Shown: positions 30,615 to 39,778, counted from the stretch's first letter. The stretch is 64,000 bases of DNA from an uncultured Clostridia bacterium (GCA_934630705.1 CAKTWP010000005.1:100301-164300); one strand, 5' to 3'. The notes: generated by a model from the letters alone, not told the origin. Made by a program: numbers and translations.

Positions 30615-32039
30615 TTACAGCGTCACGCCGCTTTTGAAAATCGCAATCTCCCGATATCCGCGTCGTTCCGCGGCGGTTTCCCGGCCGCTGGCGGTTGCCA
30701 GCGTCAGCGCCAGCAGCTGCTGTGCGGCCTCGTGGAGGGTCAAACCATCCAGCAGCGCGCCGGTGTTAAAATCGATCCAGGACTGTTTATGGCTGGCCAG
30801 CGCATCGTTGGTGGCCACCTTAAGGGTGGGGGCGGGGCCGCCCAGGGGAGTTCCACGGCCGGTGGTAAACAGGATGAGTTGCGCCCCGGCAGCGGTCAGC
30901 GCTGTAACGGCGCAAATATCATTGCCCGGACCCCAAACCAGATTCAGCCCCGTTTTCTGCGTCTGCGCGGCATAGGGCAGCACATCCCGCACCGGAGCCA
31001 GGCCGCCCTTCTGGGTGCAGCCCAGGCTCTTTTCCTCCAAGGTGGTGATGCCGCCCGCCTTGTTGCCCGGGGACGGATTTTCATACACCGGCATGCCGTT
31101 CTGCGCGTAATACGCCTTAAAGCCGTTGATCAGATCACAGGTTTTGCGGAACACCTCCGCGTTTTCGCAGCGGGCCATGAGCAGCTCTTCCGCGCCGAAC
31201 ATTTCGGGCACCTCGGTCAGCAGCGCGGTGCCGCCTGCGGCACAAACGCCGTCGCTGACCGCCCCTAACAGGGGATTGGCGGTGATGCCGGAAAAACCAT
31301 CCGATCCGCCGCATTTCAGCCCGATCACCAGCTTGGACAGGGGCTGAGGCGTGCGCGCATCCCCGGCCAGCGTTTCCTGCAATTGCGCAATCAAGGCCAA
31401 CGCGGCGGCCTCCTCGTCGGCCACCTCCTGACAGACCAGAAACTTCACCCGCCGTTCGTCTATTTCGCCAAGGGCTTCCCGGAATCCGGCCATGGTGTTG
31501 TTTTCGCAGCCCAGGCCCAGCACCAGCACGCCGCCCGCATTGGGATGGCGGCACAGGGCGCACAGTAAATCCCGGGTGCGGGCATGATCCTCGCCCAGCT
31601 GGCTGCAGCCGTAGGGATGGGTGAATGGGTAAACCGGCGCGCCGCCTTGGGCCGTGGCCCGGTCTGCAATCCGCCGGGCGGTCTGATTTACGCAGCCCAC
31701 CAGCGGCAGCACCCAGATTTCGTTCCGAACGCCCACCCGGCCATCCGCTCGGGCGTAGCCCTGAAAGGTGCCCGAAAAAGCCGCGGCGGGATGCAGCGCC
31801 ACCGGGGCATAAACATAATCCTTTTCGCCGCTGAGAGCGGTATGCAAATTATGGCTGTGCACCCATTCGCCGGCCCTGATATCCCGGCTGGCCACGCCGA
31901 TGGGCTGGCCATATTTGATTACCGGCTGGCCCTTGGGAATATCCCGCAGCGCCTTTTTATGCCCGGCGGGAATTTCGCCCTGATCCGTCAGGGCCACGGC
32001 CACGTTATCCAGGGGATGCAGCGTCAGGAAATCCTTCAT
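30615..32039 (-). CDS. uxaA: Altronate dehydratase
   Basis: This 474-residue enzyme carries the small N-terminal SAF domain (M-K-D-F-L-T-L-H-P-L-D-N-V-A-V) and the large catalytic region with G-Y-x-R-A-D-G-R-V-G-V-R-N, H-P-Y-G-C-S-Q-L-G-E-D-H and L-K-C-G-G-S-D-G-F-S-G-I-T-A-N-P. It dehydrates D-altronate to 2-keto-3-deoxygluconate in galacturonate breakdown. The start overlaps the uxaB stop by 4 bases (ATGA), so the two are coupled; the frame open further upstream is inside uxaB. It is the last gene of the uxaBA operon. Confidence 0.95.
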   Translation of the reverse strand: MKDFLTLHPLDNVAVALTDQGEIPAGHKKALRDIPKGQPVIKYGQPIGVASRDIRAGEWVHSHNLHTALSGEKDYVYAPVALHPAAAFSGTFQGYARADGRVGVRNEIWVLPLVGCVNQTARRIADRATAQGGAPVYPFTHPYGCSQLGEDHARTRDLLCALCRHPNAGGVLVLGLGCENNTMAGFREALGEIDERRVKFLVCQEVADEEAAALALIAQLQETLAGDARTPQPLSKLVIGLKCGGSDGFSGITANPLLGAVSDGVCAAGGTALLTEVPEMFGAEELLMARCENAEVFRKTCDLINGFKAYYAQNGMPVYENPSPGNKAGGITTLEEKSLGCTQKGGLAPVRDVLPYAAQTQKTGLNLVWGPGNDICAVTALTAAGAQLILFTTGRGTPLGGPAPTLKVATNDALASHKQSWIDFNTGALLDGLTLHEAAQQLLALTLATASGRETAAERRGYREIAIFKSGVTL

Positions 32040-33505
32040 TCCGCGTCTCCCTCCCAGGCCCTGCGCATGGCCGCCCGCAGGCCGATCAATTGCAGGTCCC
32101 GCAGCTGATCGGTCACCATATCCTCCAGCCCGGGAATTTCCCGCAGATCCTCGCCCCACATTTCCTGATCGCTCAGCACGGCGTAGGCCAGGCTTTCCGG
32201 CGGCATATCGCAGCTGAGATGGGCAAACGCCGAAAGCACCTGGGGATCATCCCGCACCGGATAGGGCTGTCCATCCCGAATGCCCTCATATTCGCCGTCT
32301 GCATTCTGGCGGATGCCTGCATAAAACATGATCAGCGCCGCCAGCCCGAAGCACAGGCAGGGAGGGATTTTGCCATTTTTCTGCTGATAATCCCGCAGCG
32401 TGGGCAACACCCGGGCCGACCATTTGCTTACGGAGTTCAGCGCGATGGACAGCAGCGCGTGATGATTGAAGGGGTTCTCAAACCGCCGGCATGTATCCAT
32501 GGCAAACTGCGCCACCTCCTCCCGGGGCAGCGGCACGTTGGGCATGATTTCATCCAGCAGCGCGTGGCCCAGAAAATCCCGCACGTCCTCATCCGCCATG
32601 CACTGGCCCACTGTATCCAGCCCCGCCAGGAACCCGACGGGGGTCATGGTGGTATGCGCACCGTTGAGCATGCGCACCTTGCGCAGCTTGTAGGGCTTCA
32701 CGTTATCCGTGAACACAACGGGGCAGCAGCCGTCCAGTGGCAGCTCCCGGCGCACCTGCTCCGGCCCCTCAATCACCCACAGGCCAAAAGGCTCCGCCGC
32801 CACCAGCAGCCGATCCTCATAGCCCAATTCGGTAAACAGCGCATCGGCTTCATCCTTGGGGAAGCCCGTCACGATCCTGTCCACCAGCGTGGAGCAGAAA
32901 ATATTTTCCCGCTCAATCCATGCTTCAAAATCCGCGCCCAAGCCCCATTGCCGGGCAGTCTGCAGCACGGTTTCCCTGAGCCGGGGGCCGTTATCGTCAA
33001 TCAGCTCGCAGGGCAGCAGAATGAATCCGGGCAGGCCCAGACGAAACCGCTCGTGCAGAAAGCGGGTGAGCTTGCCGGGGAAGGAGGCCTGGGGCGCATC
33101 GGCATACTGATCCTGACCGGTATACACGATGCCTGCCTCGGTGGTGTTGCTGATGATAAAGCGCAGGGTTTCAATCCGCGCCAGCTCCAGATAGCTTTGG
33201 AAATCCTGATACGGCTCCACCACGGCGCGCACGGAGCGGATGATCCGGCTTTCCTTCACATCGCCCTGCTCCTCCCGGCCCCGCAGCAGCACGGTATACA
33301 GGCAATCCTGCTCCCGCAGCGCCTGACAGGAGCCTTTTTCCCGGGGCTTGACGATGGCTACGCCCAAGTCGCCGCCCTGAGCGTTCAGCCGATCCAGCAT
33401 TTCATCGGCAAAGGCGCGCAGAAAATTGCCTTCGCCAAATTGCAGCACCCGGATATGCTCCGGTCGTGCGCCGCAGCCCGCCTTTTTTTCATTCAATCGT
33501 TCCAC
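32036..33505 (-). CDS. uxaB: Tagaturonate reductase (altronate oxidoreductase)
   Basis: This 489-residue member of the mannitol dehydrogenase family begins with a dinucleotide-binding stretch (V-L-Q-F-G-E-G-N-F-L-R-A-F) and contains the catalytic lysine region K-P-Y-K-L-R-K-V-R-M-L-N-G-A-H. It reduces tagaturonate to altronate with NADH, after UxaC and before UxaA. The start is GTG at 33505 with GGAGG 8 bases upstream; no better ATG is near. The gene starts the uxaBA operon from a sigma-A promoter about 30 bases upstream. UxaC and Eda of the same pathway are about 16 kb away in this window. Confidence 0.93.
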   Translation of the reverse strand: MERLNEKKAGCGARPEHIRVLQFGEGNFLRAFADEMLDRLNAQGGDLGVAIVKPREKGSCQALREQDCLYTVLLRGREEQGDVKESRIIRSVRAVVEPYQDFQSYLELARIETLRFIISNTTEAGIVYTGQDQYADAPQASFPGKLTRFLHERFRLGLPGFILLPCELIDDNGPRLRETVLQTARQWGLGADFEAWIERENIFCSTLVDRIVTGFPKDEADALFTELGYEDRLLVAAEPFGLWVIEGPEQVRRELPLDGCCPVVFTDNVKPYKLRKVRMLNGAHTTMTPVGFLAGLDTVGQCMADEDVRDFLGHALLDEIMPNVPLPREEVAQFAMDTCRRFENPFNHHALLSIALNSVSKWSARVLPTLRDYQQKNGKIPPCLCFGLAALIMFYAGIRQNADGEYEGIRDGQPYPVRDDPQVLSAFAHLSCDMPPESLAYAVLSDQEMWGEDLREIPGLEDMVTDQLRDLQLIGLRAAMRRAWEGDAE

Positions 33506-33535
33506 TCCGCCCGCCTCCGCGTATATTTTCAGTTT

Positions 33536-33564
33536 ATTCTACCAAAAAAGACGAAAAAAGTAAA
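33536..33564 (-). promoter_or_regulatory. Promoter of uxaB-uxaA
   Basis: Minus-strand TTTACT (33564-33559) and TAGAAT (33541-33536) with a 17-base spacer. Confidence 0.72.
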
Positions 33565-33684
33565 GCCGGGGAAGATCTGGATAGGAAATGCGGGGCAGTG
33601 CCTGGGGCTTATGCAGGCGGCGATGCGCCCGGCATGAGAAAGGGCCAAACAAGTTGTAAGCCCGCGCATGATCGGGGATTCTTT

Positions 33685-34389
33685 TCACTTGACGCCTGCA
33701 AGGGATTTGAGCACCTCGCCGGCCAGAATCATGCCAACGACGGGGGGAACGAAGGAGAGGCTGCCGGGAAGATGGCGGCCCTTTTCGGTGACGGCCTCCC
33801 GGGTTTTCAGGGGCTCCTCCGTGGAGAAAACCACCCGGTGTGCCGCAATGCCCCGCTTGCGCAGCTGCACCCGCAGCACCTTCGCCAGCGGGCAGACGGA
33901 CGTTTCGTAAATATCCGCGGCGCGGAACCGGGAGGGATCCATCTTATTGCCCGCCCCCAGCGCGCTGATGATGGGCGTGCCCGCCTGATGCGCCCGCTCA
34001 ATGAGAAGCAGCTTGGATGTGACTGTGTCGATGGCGTCCACAATATAATCATACCCGTCCAGCGGATACGCGTCCGCGTTTTCCGGGCCGTAAAACACCG
34101 GGCAAATCGTCACCTGAGCGGCAGGATTGATGTCCAGCATCCGGGCGCGCATTACCGCCACCTTGGGCTGTCCCAGGGTGGAATGCAGGGCGACGAACTG
34201 ACGATTGATATTGCTCAGGCTCACTTCGTCGTTGTCAAACAGCGTGAAATGCCCCACGCCGCCCCGGGCCAGCGCTTCGCAGCAGGCCGCGCCCACGCCG
34301 CCGATTCCAAACACCGCCACATGCGCTGCCCGCAGCCGCTCCAGCGCATTCTCGCCCCATAGCAGCGCCATCCGCGAAAACTCGCTCAT
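33685..34389 (-). CDS. tcdA: tRNA threonylcarbamoyladenosine dehydratase (ThiF/E1-like)
   Basis: This 234-residue protein has the E1-like nucleotide-binding start V-F-G-I-G-G-V-G-A, the loop D-N-D-E-V-S-L-S-N-I-N-R-Q, and V-D-A-I-D-T-V-T-S-K. Near the C-terminus S-F-V-P-P-V-V-G-M-I-L-A-G-E-V matches TcdA (CsdL). It uses ATP to cyclise t6A37 in tRNAs reading ANN codons. It is a single gene with its own promoter, diverging from the polysaccharide deacetylase. AAAGGAGG precedes the start. Confidence 0.9.
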   Translation of the reverse strand: MSEFSRMALLWGENALERLRAAHVAVFGIGGVGAACCEALARGGVGHFTLFDNDEVSLSNINRQFVALHSTLGQPKVAVMRARMLDINPAAQVTICPVFYGPENADAYPLDGYDYIVDAIDTVTSKLLLIERAHQAGTPIISALGAGNKMDPSRFRAADIYETSVCPLAKVLRVQLRKRGIAAHRVVFSTEEPLKTREAVTEKGRHLPGSLSFVPPVVGMILAGEVLKSLAGVK

Positions 34390-34418
34390 GTCTTCGCCCT
34401 CCTTTTGCTTCCGCTGGC

Positions 34419-34447
34419 ATGATAGCAGGGGCGGAGGAAAATGTCAA
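34419..34447 (-). promoter_or_regulatory. Promoter of tcdA
   Basis: Minus-strand TTGACA (34447-34442) and TATCAT (34424-34419) with a 17-base spacer. Confidence 0.82.
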
Positions 34448-34482
34448 GACGTCGAAACAACATGTAAAATGTAGAAAATTGC

Positions 34483-34512
34483 TTGCGGGAAGGCGGCAAG
34501 GCAGTGTATACT
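34483..34512 (+). promoter_or_regulatory. Promoter of the polysaccharide deacetylase gene
   Basis: TTGCGG (34483-34488) and TATACT (34507-34512) with an 18-base spacer. Confidence 0.55.
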
Positions 34513-34551
34513 GGAAGAGCCCAGGCGGGGCATCCTGAAGGAGGAAATCAA

Positions 34552-36339
34552 ATGAAGAAAATACTGGGGATTCTGATGACGGCATTGCTTTTATGCGCCG
34601 CGGCGCTGTGCTTTGCGGAGGACGCAGCCTATATCGGCACCGTCACGGGCGGCAAACTGCATATGCGCAAATCCCCTTCGGCGGATGGCAAGGTGATTGC
34701 CACCTGCGCCTCCGGCACGCAGGTGGACGTGCTGTCCGTGGATGGGGAATGGTGCAAGGTACGGCTGGGGGAGAAGGTGGGCTACATGAAAACCAGGTAT
34801 CTCACCCTGGAGGCCCTGGCGCCCCATTTGGGCTGGGGGAAAACCCCGGCGGACGGCTCCATTCTGCTTTTATACGCCCAGCCGGACACGAGCAGCGAAA
34901 TCGTGGCCCAGCAGATGAGCGGCGGGGTGTTTGACCTGGCGGCGAAGGAAAACGGGTTTTATCAGGTGACGCTGGGGCGGGGGCAGGCGGCGTATCTGGA
35001 AAGCGGCAAGGTGACGCTGCTCAGCGGCGATTTTGAGCGCAGCTTTGTGGCCGGCGCTTCCGGAGAACGAATCACCCCCGCGGTGCTGGGCACGGCGGAG
35101 CATGCCTTTGGCAGCGCCCGCACCATGAGCCGCTCCTCCGGCCGCTTCCTTTATGAAATCACGTATCCGGACACCGGCTTTGCCGCCGTGGACACAAAAA
35201 TCGAAAACTGGGTGAATGGAACCCTGGCTGCCTTTGAGCGCAATCATGTGCTCCATCATAAGGAAGAAAATGCGTCTCTGAAAATTCATTATCAGGCCGC
35301 CAAGCTGGACGACCGGTACGGCAGCGTGCTGCTGATGGCTGAATACAAAACCGCCAGCGATACGCTGCATGCCCTGTACGCCCTGAATCTGGATCTGACC
35401 TCCGGGACGGTGCTGACAATGAACGATCTGTTTTCCTCTCAGCAAAAGCCGCTGTTTTGCCTGCGGGCCAAGGCGGAAGCGCTGATGCCCAATCCCAGCC
35501 TTGGCTACGGCAGCCAGCCCGACAGCAGCTGGCTGCAATACGCCGTGATCACCAGCGCGGGGCTGGAGGTGTATCTGCCTGCGGGGCTGTATCTGCCTTC
35601 TTCGCTGGGCACGCAGAAGGTGCTGCTGACGTATCGCAACATTGGCGCGGCCATGAAGCTGGATTCCCAGCGCATTGCGGACGCGGTGAATTGGATCGAC
35701 CCCACCCGGCCCATGCTGGCCCTGACCTTTGACGACGGCCCTTCCGAGGAAACGGCGCGGATTCTGGCGGTGCTGGATCAATACGATGGCCATGCCACCT
35801 TCTGCGTGCAGGGCTACAAGGTGGAGTCCTTCGCGTCCACGGTGCGCCGGGCCATCGCCCAGGGAAACGAAATTGCCTCCCATACCTGGAATCATAAGAA
35901 GCTCACAGAGCTGTCTTCCAAGAACGTGCGCAGCCAGCTGGAGCGGACGAATCAGGCTGTGGCCAGCGTGGCGGACGGATACCAGGTGAAGGTGCTGCGG
36001 TGCCCCTATGGATCCGTGGGCAAAACGGTGCGAAACGTGTGCGCCGATCTGGATATGATTATCGCGTCCTGGGAGCTGGACACCCTGGACTGGAGCACCC
36101 GCAGCACCAATAAAACCTATCGCGCCATTATGAAGGGCGCAAAGAACGGCTGCATCGTGCTTTGCCACGACCTGTACGGCACCACCGCCAGCGCCATTGA
36201 AAAGGCGGTGCCTGAGCTGGTGGCCAAGGGATACCAGCTGGTGACGGTGTCCGAGCTGTTGTCCTTCCATAAGGATGGCATCACCCCCGGCACGGTATAC
36301 GCTTATCTGGATCCCGACAATATCGATACCAGCAAATAA
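34552..36339 (+). CDS. Secreted polysaccharide deacetylase with SH3 repeats
   Basis: This 595-residue exported protein has a signal peptide (1-22), an SH3-like domain at about 26-85 (L-H-M-R-K-S-P-S-A-D-G-K), a second related segment to about 150, a middle domain at about 175-375, and a NodB-type deacetylase domain from about 385. The catalytic motifs are T-F-D-D-G-P (near 390), S-H-T-W-N-H-K-K-L (near 442) and R-C-P-Y-G-S (near 482). It should act at the cell wall on N-acetyl groups of peptidoglycan or another glycan, with the SH3 segments binding the wall. ATG at 34552 follows AAGGAGG. Confidence 0.9.
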   Translation: MKKILGILMTALLLCAAALCFAEDAAYIGTVTGGKLHMRKSPSADGKVIATCASGTQVDVLSVDGEWCKVRLGEKVGYMKTRYLTLEALAPHLGWGKTPADGSILLLYAQPDTSSEIVAQQMSGGVFDLAAKENGFYQVTLGRGQAAYLESGKVTLLSGDFERSFVAGASGERITPAVLGTAEHAFGSARTMSRSSGRFLYEITYPDTGFAAVDTKIENWVNGTLAAFERNHVLHHKEENASLKIHYQAAKLDDRYGSVLLMAEYKTASDTLHALYALNLDLTSGTVLTMNDLFSSQQKPLFCLRAKAEALMPNPSLGYGSQPDSSWLQYAVITSAGLEVYLPAGLYLPSSLGTQKVLLTYRNIGAAMKLDSQRIADAVNWIDPTRPMLALTFDDGPSEETARILAVLDQYDGHATFCVQGYKVESFASTVRRAIAQGNEIASHTWNHKKLTELSSKNVRSQLERTNQAVASVADGYQVKVLRCPYGSVGKTVRNVCADLDMIIASWELDTLDWSTRSTNKTYRAIMKGAKNGCIVLCHDLYGTTASAIEKAVPELVAKGYQLVTVSELLSFHKDGITPGTVYAYLDPDNIDTSK

Positions 36340-36357
36340 TCCCGGCGTCACAAACCC

Positions 36358-36401
36358 AAAAGCCCTGCCGACGCTCCCGGATGGAGCCGGCGGGGCTTTT
36401 T
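36358..36401 (+). terminator. Terminator of the polysaccharide deacetylase gene
   Basis: AAAAGCCC with GCCG and GCTCC pairs with GGAGC, CGGC and GGGGCTTTTT in order, with small bulges, and ends in a T-run. Confidence 0.85.
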
Positions 36402-36468
36402 GCATATTTGCGTATTAGAAAGGGCGAAAAAAACCAGACCGGCGCGGTTTCTCCGCAGGCCCTCCCGG

Positions 36469-36705
36469 TCAGGGCTTGAGCAGCTGGGCCAGCTTCTGAA
36501 TAAACTCCTCCGGGGTAGGCTTGCCATTGGGAAAAAGCGCGTCCCAGAGAGCGGCGGCTTCCGGACCGGGCGCGTAATCAATGTCCAGCGTTTCCTCGCC
36601 GTTCTCTGTGTTTTCCGAATTGATCTCCGGCGCGGTATCCGTCGTCCAGATTTCGTCCTCCGTGTTTTCCCCCGGAAACGGGAGCACCTTGCGTTCGCTT
36701 TCCAT
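36469..36705 (-). CDS. Small acidic protein, unknown
   Basis: This 78-residue, strongly acidic protein begins M-E-S-E-R-K-V-L-P-F-P-G and ends with a short amphipathic stretch (P-T-P-E-E-F-I-Q-K-L-A-Q-L-L). It has no signal, membrane segment or known motif. A ribosome site AAAGGAG and a good promoter support it as a real gene. It is divergent from the XRE regulator at 36872, which might be functionally linked. Confidence 0.7.
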   Translation of the reverse strand: MESERKVLPFPGENTEDEIWTTDTAPEINSENTENGEETLDIDYAPGPEAAALWDALFPNGKPTPEEFIQKLAQLLKP

Positions 36706-36758
36706 GTTTCCTCTCCTTTGGGTTATACGGTCAGGCGGACATGTAACTGTCTGCCGTC

Positions 36759-36787
36759 ATTATATCCCTGTTTTATCAATTTATCAA
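36759..36787 (-). promoter_or_regulatory. Promoter of the small acidic protein gene
   Basis: Minus-strand TTGATA (36787-36782) and TATAAT (36764-36759) with a 17-base spacer. Confidence 0.75.
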
Positions 36788-36871
36788 CCATATTCGGTTA
36801 TTTTTGCGCGTGCCGACTGCTATCATGGATTAACAGTATATGGGTAATCTGTGAAGAAGGAGGCGGGCGGC

Positions 36872-37126
36872 GTGGAATATAGCCGGGTGATTGCGGCACG
36901 AATCCGGGAATTGTGCTATAAACGGAATATCTCCGTGAATCGCCTGGCCGAGATGAGCGGGCGGCGTCAGTCCACGCTGTCCAATATCATGCATGGAGAA
37001 TCCCAGAATCCCCGCATCAAAACCCTGCATAAGATCGCGCTGGCCTTTGGCATGACGCTGGCGGAGCTGCTGGATTTTCCGGCCCTGAACGAGTATTCCT
37101 TCGATGAGGAGGACGATGCGGGCTGA
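36872..37126 (+). CDS. XRE family transcriptional regulator
   Basis: This 84-residue protein is almost entirely a Cro/CI-type helix-turn-helix domain (I-S-V-N-R-L-A-E-M-S-G-R-R-Q-S-T-L-S-N-I then N-P-R-I-K-T-L-H-K-I-A-L-A-F-G) with a short acidic tail (E-E-D-D-A-G). The start is taken as GTG at 36872 because AAGGAGG ends 8 bases before it; a GTG at 36851 overlaps that site. It has no sensor domain. It stands alone between a divergent acidic protein gene and the GH125 gene, so its target is unknown. Confidence 0.85.
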   Translation: MEYSRVIAARIRELCYKRNISVNRLAEMSGRRQSTLSNIMHGESQNPRIKTLHKIALAFGMTLAELLDFPALNEYSFDEEDDAG

Positions 37127-37205
37127 GGGGACGCCGTCTGCATCCGCTGCCGAAGGGGGAGCGGCCCTTTGGCGTTCTCAGGCCGCTATTGACTTTTTTG
37201 ATCTA

Positions 37206-37234
37206 TTTACTTTTCATCCGCCGTTTGGTACAAT
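37206..37234 (+). promoter_or_regulatory. Promoter of the GH125 gene
   Basis: TTTACT (37206-37211) and TACAAT (37229-37234) with a 17-base spacer; a TTGACT lies 16 bases upstream of the -35 box. Confidence 0.72.
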
Positions 37235-37279
37235 ATTCCTAAACCTGCGGTTTTGGCCGCGGAAAAGGAGAGCATGCGG

Positions 37280-38566
37280 ATGAAAGTTCCCGAGTCGCTG
37301 CTTCGGTATGCGGAGCAATTGGAAGCATATTATGGGGTTCATTATCCGGCGCTGGCCCCTTTGGCCAGGCCCTGTTTTTTGAGCACCGTGGAAACCACCC
37401 TGGAAACCCTGCCGGATGGCCGGGCTTTTGTAATCACCGGCGATATTCCCGCCATGTGGCTGCGGGATTCCTCGGCGCAGGTGAAGAATTATCTGCCCTT
37501 CGCTGCCACGGATCCCAAGGTGCGGGAGCTGATGCGCGGGGTGATCGCCACCCAGGCCAGGGATGTGCTGCTGGATCCCTATGCCAACGCCTTTAACCGG
37601 GATGAAAACGGCAAATGCTATTCTCAGGATAAAACGGCCATGGGCCCCGGCGTGTGGGAGCGGAAATACGAGGTGGATTCCCTGTGCGCGCCCATTTATC
37701 TGGCAGCGGAATACGAGCAGAAGTCCGGCGACACGGCGATTTATACGGACACGTTCCATCAGATGCTTAAGAAGATTGCGGAGGTATTCCGGCTGGAGCA
37801 GCATCACGCTGCTTCGCCCTACACCTTCGTGCGGGAAAACTGCCGGCCTTCCGACACCCTGCCCTGCGACGGGCTGGGCACGCCGGTGGGGGACACGGGG
37901 ATGACCTGGTCCGGCTTCCGGCCCTCGGATGACAGCTGCCAATACGGCTATCTGATCCCGGCGAACATGATGGCCGTGGTGGCCATGAAAGCGGCGGCGA
38001 AGATGGCGCAGGCGCATTTTGGCGATGAGGTGCTGGCGGCAGAATGCACCGCCCTGGCCCGGGAAATTGATGCGGGCATCCGGCAGTACGCCGTGGTGGA
38101 GCAGCCGGGGATCGGCAGCATCTATGCCTATGAGACCGATGGTCTGGGCCATCACCTGCTGATGGACGATGCCAATTCCCCCAGCCTGCTGGCCGCGCCC
38201 TATCTGGGCTATTGTGGGAAAGATGATCCGCTGTATCTGCGCACACGGCAGTTCGTTCTTTCGCCTGCCAATCCCTATTTTGCCAAGGGCAGCTGTGCCC
38301 AGGGCGTAGGCAGCCCCCACACGCCGGAAGGCTATGTCTGGCATATCGGCATCACCATGCAGGCCATCACCAGCACCTCCCGAGAGGAAGTGCTTTCCTG
38401 CCTGCATCTGCTGGCCACCACCCATGCGGGCTGCAATCTGATGCATGAATCTTTTGACCCCAATGATCCGGCCACGTTTACCCGCGCGCATTTTGCCTGG
38501 GCCAACACCCTGCTGGCCAGCCTGATGATCCAGCTGATGGATAACGGTTTCTTTGAACAGGCGTAA
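37280..38566 (+). CDS. GH125 exo-alpha-1,6-mannosidase
   Basis: This 428-residue protein matches the GH125 (DUF1237) family. It has D-I-P-A-M-W-L-R-D-S-S-A-Q-V early, the D-G-L-G-T-P-V-G-D-T-G-M-T-W-S-G-F-R-P-S-D-D block in the centre, and the C-terminal H-E-S-F-D-P-N-D-P-A-x-F-T-R-A-H-F-A-W-A-N. GH125 enzymes cleave non-reducing alpha-1,6-mannose, for example from N-glycans. No signal peptide is present, so it acts on imported oligosaccharide. ATG at 37280 has GGAG 9 bases before it; the ATG at 37274 is too close to the site. Confidence 0.93.
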   Translation: MKVPESLLRYAEQLEAYYGVHYPALAPLARPCFLSTVETTLETLPDGRAFVITGDIPAMWLRDSSAQVKNYLPFAATDPKVRELMRGVIATQARDVLLDPYANAFNRDENGKCYSQDKTAMGPGVWERKYEVDSLCAPIYLAAEYEQKSGDTAIYTDTFHQMLKKIAEVFRLEQHHAASPYTFVRENCRPSDTLPCDGLGTPVGDTGMTWSGFRPSDDSCQYGYLIPANMMAVVAMKAAAKMAQAHFGDEVLAAECTALAREIDAGIRQYAVVEQPGIGSIYAYETDGLGHHLLMDDANSPSLLAAPYLGYCGKDDPLYLRTRQFVLSPANPYFAKGSCAQGVGSPHTPEGYVWHIGITMQAITSTSREEVLSCLHLLATTHAGCNLMHESFDPNDPATFTRAHFAWANTLLASLMIQLMDNGFFEQA

Positions 38567-38583
38567 AAATCCGCTTTGCAGCG

Positions 38584-38616
38584 ATGCCTTCCCGCCGATG
38601 AACGACGGGAAGGCAT
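38584..38616. terminator. Shared hairpin between GH125 and nucleoside-protein genes
   Basis: ATGCCTTCCCG (38584-38594) and CGGGAAGGCAT (38606-38616) form a perfect 11-bp stem between two convergent genes. The following TTGTTATT gives a moderate T-tract for the plus strand. Confidence 0.75.
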
Positions 38617-38633
38617 TGTTATTATGGATGCGA

Positions 38634-39656
38634 TCAGAGGGAGCCGTCCAGAATGGCGTTCACCACCACGCTGCCCACCTTGAAGTTGTTTTCCATGGCG
38701 GTGGCGAAAATGTCGGCCGCTTCCACGCTGTCCTCAGAGGCCAGGCTTTCGTCAAAGTTGGGATCCCACAGGCTTTCGGGAGAAGCGCCGTTCATGAACA
38801 CGTCCATGTTCACAGAATCCCGGATGATGATGTAGCGATCCAGCATGTTCAGCCGATCCAGCACCACGCCCAGGGCCACGTCTTCCATTTCGGTGAGGGC
38901 GAAGGGATCGGGGCACTGATAGGTTTCGGTCATGAGCACGGCGTTGGCATGGTCGTAAGCGCCCTTCCAATAGTTATCGCCGGAAACGGTGGTGCCCCGG
39001 AGCACCTGAGGATCCCGGGTGGCCCAATCCGCATTGTCAAAGGCGGCGGCCATAAAAGCACGGGTGCGATCGGTGGTGACCACTTCCACGTCCTTGACCA
39101 GGTTATACACCTTGTCCATCAGATCTGCATTGAGGATTTTGCAGGAGGAGGAATCATAGCCGCTGTCATGGAACCAGGTGGTCTGGCTGCCATCGGCCAT
39201 TTCGCGGATGTCCGCATGGTGGCCCAGGTCATAATCAATGGCGGCGGTGATCACGAACACATCGCCCATCACGCCGTATTCATACGCGGAGCCGGCGCAG
39301 CCGGTGCTGAGCACATAGGCGTCGGAGAAATCGAACCGGTCGTCCAGCAGGATGGCGTTCAGGCTCAGGGCGGTATTCACCTTGCCCATGCCCGTCACAT
39401 ACAGGGCCACGCCGTCCTTCACATACAGCTTGTTGTCCCCAAAGCCGCCCTTGATTTCGTAAGCGTCGCCGTCCTGGCAATAAGCTTCATAATAATACTG
39501 GGCTTCGCCGGGGAAATCGCCGGCCAGCTCGCCCACCTCGAACTTGGGCAGGATCAGAACCTTGATCTTCACAGGCGCGTCATTTTCAGCAAAAACCGGG
39601 GCGACCGAGACCCAAAGCAGCATTGCCATCAGCAGCATCGCCAGAAGCTTTTTCAT
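38634..39656 (-). CDS. Secreted purine nucleoside permease (NUP) family protein
   Basis: This 340-residue protein has a signal peptide (1-23, V-A-P-V-F-A/E) and a mature domain like the NUP family of purine nucleoside-binding proteins, related to nucleoside phosphorylases. It shows K-V-L-I-L-P-K-F-E-V-G-E-L-A-G-D-F-P-G-E-A, V-T-G-M-G-K-V-N-T-A, S-T-G-C-A-G and D-Y-D-L-G-H-H. No membrane helices follow the signal, so it is secreted or loosely attached and may bind or process extracellular purine nucleosides. A PurBox-like site inside its promoter agrees with purine control. GAGGAG precedes the start. Confidence 0.85.
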   Translation of the reverse strand: MKKLLAMLLMAMLLWVSVAPVFAENDAPVKIKVLILPKFEVGELAGDFPGEAQYYYEAYCQDGDAYEIKGGFGDNKLYVKDGVALYVTGMGKVNTALSLNAILLDDRFDFSDAYVLSTGCAGSAYEYGVMGDVFVITAAIDYDLGHHADIREMADGSQTTWFHDSGYDSSSCKILNADLMDKVYNLVKDVEVVTTDRTRAFMAAAFDNADWATRDPQVLRGTTVSGDNYWKGAYDHANAVLMTETYQCPDPFALTEMEDVALGVVLDRLNMLDRYIIIRDSVNMDVFMNGASPESLWDPNFDESLASEDSVEAADIFATAMENNFKVGSVVVNAILDGSL

Positions 39657-39731
39657 GTTCGTATTCTCCTCTCGTCATCCGCGTTTTGAAAAAGGAAGGA
39701 AGCGGTTGGCCATTCCGCTTCGACAGGAAAT

Positions 39732-39760
39732 ATTATATATCCGAACATTATAAAAGTCAA
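39732..39760 (-). promoter_or_regulatory. Promoter of the NUP gene with an internal CCGAAC box
   Basis: Minus-strand TTGACT (39760-39755) and TATAAT (39737-39732) with a 17-base spacer. The spacer contains the PurBox-like ATATCCGAACATT (plus 39737-39749), which fits the Bacillus PurR consensus A-W-W-W-CCGAAC-W-W-T at every position, so a bound repressor would block RNA polymerase. Confidence 0.75.
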
Positions 39761-39778
39761 CAGCAAAATAATTCATAA

